A DNA stretch of 17,696 nt. Source: Nitrososphaeraceae archaeon (lineage in GTDB: Archaea > Thermoproteota > Nitrososphaeria > Nitrososphaerales > Nitrososphaeraceae). The position numbers and the translations under genes are program-made. Shown here in pieces: positions 1 through 4,799 of this stretch (within the stretch, counting starts at the first letter, position 1; each line of letters starts with the position of its first letter). The DNA is taken from NCBI GenBank assembly GCA_025937665.1, contig JAICQW010000017.1, positions 1 to 17,696 on the forward strand, read 5' to 3'. Under the pieces are notes generated by a model. The model worked only from the letters and a program-made list of their open reading frames with translations, had not been told where the DNA came from and made no database searches.

Positions 1-228
1 ATACCAGATTGCAGAGTTCACAACAAATGTAATAGGGAACCCCAGGAAATGGGTCATAACAATCCCAGTTATAGTGCCACCTACGAGGAATGGAATTTGC
101 CTTTTAACTGCAGATACGATACGGTTGTCCAAAGGAATACCAATACACTGACCAACAATCTTAATAATACTTAATGATGAAAGTAGACTCTTAACAAATA
201 AAAAATCTATAATGTTACCGTCAATCAT
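1..228 (-). CDS. Partial hypothetical membrane protein (N-terminal 76 residues; runs off the left edge)
   Basis: A minus-strand frame opens with ATG at 228 and stays open for 76 codons to the window edge, so the C-terminus is missing. The peptide starts MIDGNIIDFLFVKSLL. It alternates hydrophobic stretches (about residues 5-35 and 48-76) with one charged segment around residues 40-47 (NRIVSAVKRQ). This suggests at least two membrane helices joined by a short positive loop. The family is not recognised. The gene is divergent from the PRC-barrel-like gene that starts at 258, leaving only 29 nt between the two starts. That spacing means any promoters must overlap the coding ends. The call rests on the length of the open frame, the credible composition and the ATG start; with only a quarter kilobase visible, chance is not fully excluded. 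Confidence 0.55.
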   Translation of the reverse strand, partial: MIDGNIIDFLFVKSLLSSLSIIKIVGQCIGIPLDNRIVSAVKRQIPFLVGGTITGIVMTHFLGFPITFVVNSAIWY

Positions 229-257
229 TAAATCTGATAAAGGACCATTTATCAGTA

Positions 258-491
258 ATGAATAAGATAGAAGATTGGCAGTCCTTAATCAATAAGCCGG
301 TTCTTAGCGTCGACGAAAAAGAAATTGGAGTAGTGTCTGACGTACAGCCTCTTCACATCATAGTTAGTGCCGGACCCGTGACCCCAAATAAGTATAATAT
401 ACCAAAAAACTTGATAAACAAATTTGAAAACGGCGTTGTATACCTAAGTTCAAGTCTAAAGGAAGTTTCAGATAATCATGAGTTTGAATGA
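258..491 (+). CDS. Small PRC-barrel-like domain protein
   Basis: This 77-residue soluble protein starts MNKIEDWQSLINKPVLS. The order of elements fits a PRC-barrel fold: W7..LINKPV, then VDEKEIGVVSDVQPLHIIVSAG as paired beta strands, then a proline/asparagine turn (TPNKYNIPKNLI) and a final strand GVVYLS. PRC-barrel proteins are small beta domains that bind RNA or proteins; archaeal stand-alone versions are common and mostly uncharacterised. No signal peptide, membrane segment or metal motif is visible. The ATG at 258 lies 29 nt from the divergent start at 228. The next gene downstream, at 545, is on the same strand 53 nt away but has its own TATA-like box. The specific role is unknown and the fold assignment is from pattern only. 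Confidence 0.65.
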   Translation: MNKIEDWQSLINKPVLSVDEKEIGVVSDVQPLHIIVSAGPVTPNKYNIPKNLINKFENGVVYLSSSLKEVSDNHEFE

Positions 492-513
492 CCCATTTCC
501 TTGAATTCATAAT

Positions 514-524
514 GATTATATGAA
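514..524 (+). promoter_or_regulatory. TATA-like box for the gene at 545
   Basis: The AT-rich stretch gattatatgaa is centred about 26 nt upstream of the ATG at 545. This is the distance expected for an archaeal TATA box driving a leaderless or nearly leaderless transcript. Seen by eye only. Confidence 0.35.
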
Positions 525-544
525 ATATTTTACCATAGTTTACG

Positions 545-949
545 ATGACAAAGGAATTTCAAAACTCGGACGGAGACCCGGACAGTAGGGCGAATAAAAT
601 AAAGAAAAGGTACTACGAACTACTACAAGAATCAGCGATCTTATATCCAAAAGTTGACCAGAAATTATTGATAGACATTTTAAAATTTGAGACCACCTAC
701 AAGGACTGGGAAGGAAGTGTTATGCTAAAAATTGTATACCCTGCTGACCGCTTTGATATTGAGAAGAAAAAAGACTGGATTTATTCCCGTTATCAGCGTG
801 TTCCCAGTGTTGAAGAAAAAAGAACCCTGCGTGTCAAATTGATTCGCATGTATCTTGGTGATCTTGAGAGACTTTTAATTGATGATCCTGATATAGAATA
901 TGTAACTGGCTCGGCAACTTTGGCACCCACCGACGCTTATGCTGCATAA
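545..949 (+). CDS. Conserved-looking hypothetical protein, 134 aa, charged and helical
   Basis: The protein is not recognised. It is soluble, highly charged and apparently mostly helical. It has an acidic/polar N-terminus (MTKEFQNSDGDPDSR), a Lys/Arg-rich segment ANKIKKRYYELL at residues 17-28, and repeated aromatic-plus-charged patterns (FETTYKDWEG; KKDWIYSRYQRVPSVEEKR at about 75-93). The C-terminus is acidic then Ala-rich. There is no signal peptide, membrane helix or Cys motif. Codon use and composition look like the neighbouring real genes, and a TATA-like box sits in front of the ATG. It is the last plus-strand gene before the 0.7-kb gene-poor stretch preceding the YcaO locus. Homologues, if any, are probably restricted to related Nitrososphaerota; that is inference. 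Confidence 0.7.
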   Translation: MTKEFQNSDGDPDSRANKIKKRYYELLQESAILYPKVDQKLLIDILKFETTYKDWEGSVMLKIVYPADRFDIEKKKDWIYSRYQRVPSVEEKRTLRVKLIRMYLGDLERLLIDDPDIEYVTGSATLAPTDAYAA

Positions 950-1073
950 GTTACCGCGGAGAGAACAGATATGATTAAGAATATTAGTAAAAACAAGGAA
1001 TGAAACTCATTTTAGCATTGTATTCTTGATACATGCGTCGCATTTACTTTTTCAATTAAATTCCCTATCGTAA

Positions 1074-1154
1074 TTACACTTTGTTGGCACACGTTAACAA
1101 TCTACACAAGTTACATCGACAAAGAACATTAAGCCTATTTATTCCGCAATGCAT
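1074..1154 (-). other. Possible Cys-rich 26-codon reading frame (doubtful)
   Basis: ATG at 1154 opens a frame of 26 codons that reads MHCGINRLNVLCRCNLCRLL and then TCANKV, with five cysteines. The open frame upstream of the ATG is also Cys-rich. It lies on the same strand as the leader-like gene, about 500 nt downstream of it. No ribosome-binding site or clear promoter was found. In AT-rich DNA a frame this short is expected by chance, so it is recorded only because Cys-rich short peptides near YcaO enzymes can be substrates. Confidence 0.12.
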
Positions 1155-1284
1155 GTCGCAAATTAGATATTTAACTAAGCAGTAAAAAGAAAATCTCTAT
1201 AGTGAAAAAAGGATCGCTTGATACCGCTATTTGTAATTCTGATAGACATTATTTTAGTTGATTCAATTTTTTCATCACTTACGT

Positions 1285-1341
1285 TCACAAGTGTAGCGGA
1301 AATTCTTGTCCACATTTTTTACATTTAACTACTACTACCAT
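1285..1341 (-). pseudogene. Possible remnant of a small zinc-knuckle protein
   Basis: ATG at 1341 begins MVVVVKCKKCGQEFPLHL, followed by TGA. The CxxCGxEF start is typical of tiny archaeal zinc-ribbon proteins, which carry a second Cys pair about 25 residues later. Here the frame stops at once. A one-base shift continues into VNVSDEKIESTKIMS, which looks polar and protein-like but carries no second Cys pair before its stop. This suggests a frameshifted and truncated gene remnant. It is equally possible that an 18-codon frame with two Cys arose by chance; confidence is low. Confidence 0.3.
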
Positions 1342-1426
1342 AACGACGAAAAAACTAATTTCAATAAACATTCACATGGCTGAATTCTTAATGTAAACTT
1401 TAAATAAAATTCTAATATCTTTTACT

Positions 1427-1588
1427 TTACTGAATCAATTTTTCAAATGAGGAATTATCTAATTTATTAGGTATATACGCCCTCAAATGACTAAATTGAC
1501 GAAGTAGCCCCGGTAGAGAGTGCACTACGAGATGTACATTTAATGTACGGCTATCAATGACTAGTTGTGGGTCAGAAACGGGGTACAT
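1427..1588 (-). CDS. Possible small protein, 53 aa, with Shine-Dalgarno-like site
   Basis: ATG at 1588 is preceded by AAGGAG with a 4-nt spacer (TCAA), the best ribosome-binding site in this stretch, and opens 53 codons. The peptide begins MYPVSDPQLVIDSRTLNVHL and ends SSFEKLIQ. It is neutral, with a moderately hydrophobic middle (VHLVVHSLPGLL), no Cys and no recognisable family. It lies 84 nt downstream of the leader-like gene on the same strand, so the two could be co-transcribed. It might be a second small component of the YcaO locus. Alternatively it is chance: the frame is short and overlaps a palindromic GTACAT element. Confidence 0.3.
   Translation of the reverse strand: MYPVSDPQLVIDSRTLNVHLVVHSLPGLLRQFSHLRAYIPNKLDNSSFEKLIQ
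1534..1548. repeat. Short palindrome GTACAT-tta-ATGTAC
   Basis: Perfect 6-bp arms with a 3-nt spacer. A further GTACAT half-site occurs at 1583-1588, overlapping the start of the 53-codon frame. The size and symmetry resemble a dimeric regulator site, but no regulator or target is known. Confidence 0.3.
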
Positions 1589-1672
1589 TTGACTCCTTAT
1601 ACTAATTCTAATCTTTTTGTTTGTGGCCTAAAATAAGGCGTGTACGAACAATAAAGGAAAGTTTTTTGCAGA

Positions 1673-1849
1673 TTAATTCTTAATTTCATTAACAAAATCT
1701 AAAATCAATGATTTTGCCTTATCAGACACATTAAATTGATCTAAGATTGTATTGGGGTTTTTGAAGAGCTTTATTCTAAACTCAGGATCAGTATGTGCCC
1801 TACGAACAATGTCATTTATTGCTTTTAGATCGCTATCGCTATATTGCAA
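1673..1849 (-). CDS. Os1348/NHLP-clan leader-like small protein (possible RiPP precursor or recognition peptide)
   Basis: A minus-strand frame of 58 codons from TTG at 1849 ends with TAA at 1675-1673. Its middle reads INDIVRRAHTDPEFRIKLF, then KNPNTILDQFNVSDKAKSLI. This matches the pattern I know for Os1348-family, nitrile-hydratase-like leader peptides: helix, DPEFR, L, P, then L and a second helix. In that clan such peptides are bound by YcaO-type and related RiPP enzymes. The gene is divergent from ycaO-tfuA, with 77 nt between the starts. No Cys/Ser/Thr-rich core follows the leader; the product ends DFVNEIKN. It may therefore be a leader-only or stand-alone recognition protein, or a precursor that lost its core. 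No ATG exists in frame: TAA lies at 1861-1859 and only CTG (1858) and TTG (1849) are available. A TATA-like AAATATG at 1873-1879 sits about 27 nt upstream of the TTG, which fits a leaderless transcript. Confidence 0.68.
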   Translation of the reverse strand: MQYSDSDLKAINDIVRRAHTDPEFRIKLFKNPNTILDQFNVSDKAKSLILDFVNEIKN

Positions 1850-1926
1850 GCTACCCAGTTATACTTTTCACACATATTTCAAATTTTAGAAAAATTGATA
1901 TTGATACCAAATTATTCAAATCATCT
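1850..1926. promoter_or_regulatory. Divergent promoter region between leader-like gene and ycaO
   Basis: This 77-nt AT-rich gap separates the TTG start at 1849 (minus) from the ATG at 1927 (plus). On the minus strand GAAATATGT (about 1872-1880) is a candidate TATA box. On the plus strand the stretch around 1891-1904 (aaaattgatattga) lies about 25-35 nt before 1927. A shared divergent promoter would allow co-expression of the peptide and its modifying enzymes. The boxes are weak matches. Confidence 0.4.
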
Positions 1927-3249
1927 ATGGAACTTGAGCCAATACTGCTCAGAAGCCAGAAGAAATTAAAGGGAAAAGTAACATCAAGAACGAAAACTGT
2001 ACAAGAAACCCTTGATGCTATTCTTCCGGTTTCAAGCAATATTGGAGTAACAAGACTTGCGGACATTACAGACATGGACATTCTTCGCATACCAAATTTT
2101 TCAGCCGTTCTACCCGGAACCGAGGATTACATTTGGGTATACAGTGGAAAAGGAGCTACAAAATTGGATGCAAAGGCAAGTGCCTTAATGGAAAGCATTG
2201 AAAGATATTGTTCACTGCCATCTGGCAATCAAAATAGGGTGATTCAAACATCTTATAAAGAAGTTTCAAATCTTTCAAAGACACTACATCCTTCTGACGT
2301 AGTAGAACCAATGTTGTTTGAATATGATGAAGATATGATTTTGGATTTTCTACCCGGATATGATTTGATAAATAGCGAGCATATAATGGTCCCCGCTCCG
2401 CTGGCACTTTTTAGATATTCTCCCAAGCCACCTGCCGTTAATCCATTTGCATATCATCATACTAACGGTCTTGCTTCTGGCAACGTTTTAGAAGAAGCAA
2501 TATGCCATTCGCTCTGTGAAGTTATTGAAAGAGATGCAACAAGCCTTGCGGAATTAAATGCAAGTGCACTGCCGTACAATAGACTCAGGACAATGATTAA
2601 GCATCTATCAGACAATGGAGTAAGTATAGATCCTATTCCTAGTACCGAATTTGTAGACGATGATACCAAATATCCTGATGTCGATATCTCAAATATTGAT
2701 TTCAAGCCTATATCAAATTTAGTAACAAAATTTAATAATTCTAATATCCCGCTCATAGTTAAGGATATTACCTCGCCTATAGGTATACCAACTTTTAACG
2801 CAAGTAGTATTGAATGGATCACAGAAAATTACGGATATCTTGCTGAGGGACACGGAACTCATCCAGATGCAAGAATTGCATTATTGAGAGCAATTACAGA
2901 AGTATCTCAGACACGAGCTGCAAATATTCAGGGTGCAAGGGACGATCTCCGAAAAATCTCATACGGAAATAACAACAGTGATGAAAAAAAGACATGGCAA
3001 TTTATGAAATCAAAAAACTCTGTCGAGTTTTCTAAGATAAAATCTTATGTAAACGACGACATTTTGGATGACATCAATCTTATACTTTCAAGGCTAAATT
3101 CAAATGGAATGAACCAGGTAATTGTAGTTGATCTCACAAATCCTCAAATAATGATTCCTGTAGTAAGAACAATAGTACCTGGATTGGAAACATTCAAAAT
3201 CACAAAAGCTGTGATAGGAAAAAGAGGAAGGGAGTCTTTTAAAACATGA
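1927..3249 (+). CDS. ycaO: YcaO-domain protein (ATP-dependent cyclodehydratase/thioamide-forming type)
   Basis: YcaO enzymes use ATP to activate a peptide backbone amide. With TfuA as partner they insert sulfide to give a thioamide, as for methanogen McrA thioglycine. From ATG 1927 the protein has 440 residues, the usual size. Visible conserved segments are KGATKLDAKASALMESIER (75-93), LEEAICHSLCEVIERDA (188-204), the nucleotide-site segment AEGHGTHPDARIALLRAITE (306-325) and VPGLE (417-421). There is no PxPxP C-terminus, which argues against an azoline-forming type. An in-frame ATG at 1795 would add 44 residues, but those codons overlap the opposite-strand leader-like gene and do not resemble YcaO, so 1927 is preferred. 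The stop overlaps the tfuA start by 4 nt (ATGA), implying translational coupling. The substrate is unknown; thaumarchaea have no McrA. Confidence 0.93.
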   Translation: MELEPILLRSQKKLKGKVTSRTKTVQETLDAILPVSSNIGVTRLADITDMDILRIPNFSAVLPGTEDYIWVYSGKGATKLDAKASALMESIERYCSLPSGNQNRVIQTSYKEVSNLSKTLHPSDVVEPMLFEYDEDMILDFLPGYDLINSEHIMVPAPLALFRYSPKPPAVNPFAYHHTNGLASGNVLEEAICHSLCEVIERDATSLAELNASALPYNRLRTMIKHLSDNGVSIDPIPSTEFVDDDTKYPDVDISNIDFKPISNLVTKFNNSNIPLIVKDITSPIGIPTFNASSIEWITENYGYLAEGHGTHPDARIALLRAITEVSQTRAANIQGARDDLRKISYGNNNSDEKKTWQFMKSKNSVEFSKIKSYVNDDILDDINLILSRLNSNGMNQVIVVDLTNPQIMIPVVRTIVPGLETFKITKAVIGKRGRESFKT

Positions 3250-3905
3250 GCAAACCAATAGTCTATCTTGGACCTACATTAAGAAGAGAAGAAGCAGTCA
3301 AGATATTAGATGCTGATTATAGAGACCCCGCAAAAAAGGGAGATTTTTTGATGTTATCTCAGGATTCGGATGAAAAGAAATATGTTGGGTTTATAGATGG
3401 AGTTTTCCTGCATGACTATCCCCCACCGCCAATTGAGGTGTATCATCTTGCTACACGAAAAAATATTGAATTAATAGGCGCGTCCAGTTTGGGAGCATTA
3501 AGGGCCGTTGAGTTAGAAAAGTTTGGAATGAAAGGAATCGGCAAGATCTTTCAACTGTTTAAGAATGGTGTAATTAACGCTGATGATGAAGTCGCAGTAA
3601 CGTTCGTGCGGGGAAGCAACATCCTGCAATCTGAGGCCATGATTGACATTCGTTTCAACTTGTTCTTGGCGTACAAAAAAGGGATAATAACTAATGAGAC
3701 CAAGAAAGGATTTGCAAAGATTGCAAAGAGCATATATTTTCCATTTAGAAATTATGAAGATCTCATAAATTTAACTCAACAAAAGTACCCTTCGATTCAT
3801 CATGAGCTTGAAAATTTTAGGAGCTACATATTGAAAAATAAGGATAGTCTTAAGGCTCGAGATGCCGTAAAACTTTTGAAATATCTAAAAGCAGTATCCG
3901 AATAA
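3246..3905 (+). CDS. tfuA: TfuA-like protein, YcaO partner
   Basis: This 219-residue soluble protein carries the TfuA core: VYLGPTLRREEA (6-17), GFIDGVF (48-54), IGASSLGALRAVELEKFGM (77-95) and NADDEVAV (111-118). TfuA proteins act together with YcaO in thioamide formation, both in thioviridamide-type clusters and in methanogens, where they are thought to help deliver sulfide to the activated amide. The ATG overlaps the ycaO stop, so the two are one operon. The C-terminal third (about 125-219) is helical and Lys-rich and less conserved. It begins with RGSNILQSEAMIDIRFNLFL. A perfect hairpin starts on the base after the stop codon and probably ends the transcript. Its size matches TfuA proteins of non-methanogens. 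The family is certain; the biological role here is inferred. Confidence 0.92.
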   Translation: MSKPIVYLGPTLRREEAVKILDADYRDPAKKGDFLMLSQDSDEKKYVGFIDGVFLHDYPPPPIEVYHLATRKNIELIGASSLGALRAVELEKFGMKGIGKIFQLFKNGVINADDEVAVTFVRGSNILQSEAMIDIRFNLFLAYKKGIITNETKKGFAKIAKSIYFPFRNYEDLINLTQQKYPSIHHELENFRSYILKNKDSLKARDAVKLLKYLKAVSE

Positions 3906-3933
3906 AAGTATCTTTATCATTTAGAAGATACTT
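3906..3933. terminator. Hairpin in the gap between convergent tfuA and sulfurtransferase genes
   Basis: AAGTATCTT (3906-3914) and AAGATACTT (3925-3933) are perfect 9-bp inverted repeats with a 10-nt loop. The hairpin exactly fills the space between the TAA of tfuA (3903-3905) and the stop of the minus-strand sulfurtransferase (3936-3938). Being symmetric, it could form in both transcripts. No long U-run follows on either side, so it is not a canonical intrinsic terminator. Protection of 3' ends or stopping of read-through is inferred. Confidence 0.5.
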
Positions 3934-3935
3934 GA

Positions 3936-4799
3936 CTATTCGGCTGAAAGATCCCAGAAATTCGCGTCCTTGAATTCTTCTATTGGCTTGCCCAATTTTT
4001 TCCATTCTTTAAATGATCTTGAATACAATCTAATTTTTTTCACGCCTCCCATCCTCAATGCAAAGTAGGCTAGTCCTGACAGAGTTCCTACACTACCACA
4101 ATAAGTGATAACCTCATCGTCCTTGGATATGCCTCTGTTTTCCATAAATCTCTTAATTTCTTGGGGGTCTCTAAGTATTGATTCACTCGTTCCTAACATG
4201 GTATACGGTAAATTAGTAGCTCCAGGAATATGCTCACTCAAGAAATTAAGTCGTTCTCTAGAATCTACGAGAATTTTGTTCTGCTCACTTTTTGCTTTTT
4301 CTACTTCATCATAATTGGCAAATATATCATTATTTACCCTAAGAGAATGCTTGGCTTTTGGAAATACATTGATTTTTTTCTCCGTTTCAAATCCATAACT
4401 TTTCCAATTGGCAAAAGTTGTTTCAAGCAAAGAGGTGTTAGCATGTCCTACATACTGAAATGTCCATGCAACCCTGGCAGCAAGTGCGCCAAATGTATCA
4501 TCATATACAACTACAGGAGTCTTATCAGAAATTCCGGATTGTTCTAGCAATAGAACTATCTTTTCGGGGGTATCGTTGTCTAACACCCTGGCAAGGGGTA
4601 TTGATATTGCCGTTTTGATATGTTCCTTTTTGTAGTCATCCTCCTTTCTGACATCCACAACTCTGACCGCATTTTTTCTAATCAAAGTTCTCAGAATATC
4701 TGCACTTGTTACTATATCCTGAAGATTGCTTGTTGAATGATTCCTTGATAAAATACTTTTACTCTTTTTTTCTTTTGTAGCATATTTCAAGCTGCGCAT
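3936..4799 (-). CDS. Two-domain rhodanese sulfurtransferase (thiosulfate/3-mercaptopyruvate type)
   Basis: This enzyme transfers sulfane sulfur through a Cys persulfide. The 287-residue protein has a tandem rhodanese architecture. In domain 1 (about 28-140), VRVVDVRKEDDYKKEHI is followed by VVVYDD at 96-101, with Asp at the active-site position, so the domain is inactive as usual. In domain 2 (about 155-275), LVDSRERLNFLSEHIPGA is followed by the active-site loop C234-G-S-V-G-T. The usual loop in mercaptopyruvate-type enzymes is CGSGVT, so G and V are exchanged here. The first 27 residues are basic and Ser-rich and lie outside the folds; a later start is possible, but the next in-frame ATG is well inside the domains. 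The start overlaps the 3' end of the reductase gene by 13 nt, so both belong to one operon. It probably handles sulfur from the sulfite reductase. The overlap and convergence with ycaO-tfuA are visible; the functional link is inferred. Confidence 0.9.
   Translation of the reverse strand: MRSLKYATKEKKSKSILSRNHSTSNLQDIVTSADILRTLIRKNAVRVVDVRKEDDYKKEHIKTAISIPLARVLDNDTPEKIVLLLEQSGISDKTPVVVYDDTFGALAARVAWTFQYVGHANTSLLETTFANWKSYGFETEKKINVFPKAKHSLRVNNDIFANYDEVEKAKSEQNKILVDSRERLNFLSEHIPGATNLPYTMLGTSESILRDPQEIKRFMENRGISKDDEVITYCGSVGTLSGLAYFALRMGGVKKIRLYSRSFKEWKKLGKPIEEFKDANFWDLSAE

Larger units (their letters stand above)
950..1672. other. Gene-poor stretch of about 720 nt with small candidate frames only
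   Basis: No long frame is open on either strand here, and the DNA is very AT-rich. Minus-strand candidates noted separately are a 53-codon frame with a Shine-Dalgarno-like AAGGAG (1427-1588), an 18-codon zinc-knuckle-like fragment (1285-1341) and a 26-codon Cys-rich frame (1074-1154). Two short inverted repeats are visible: GTACAT-tta-ATGTAC at 1534-1548, and GCCT-6nt-AGGC at 1626-1639, just past the stop of the leader-like gene. No RNA gene or CRISPR repeat was recognised. The long gap compared with the otherwise compact window suggests either gene decay or unrecognised small genes or RNAs. Confidence 0.6.

Noticed and set aside
1626..1639. GCCT-N6-AGGC hairpin downstream of the leader-like gene as an intrinsic terminator
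   Set aside because: Only a 4-bp stem and no U-run follows on the minus strand; too weak to call.
950..1672. CRISPR array or IS element in the gene-poor stretch
   Set aside because: No spaced direct repeats, no terminal inverted repeats and no transposase-like frame could be found.
1795..1926. 44-residue N-terminal extension of YcaO beginning at ATG 1795
   Set aside because: The extension is the antisense of the leader-like gene over most of its length, does not resemble any YcaO N-terminus, and the in-frame ATG at 1927 gives the normal length of about 440 residues.
4230..4547. 105-codon plus-strand frame inside the sulfurtransferase gene
   Set aside because: It is antisense to a gene with clear tandem rhodanese domains; composition is unlike a real protein.
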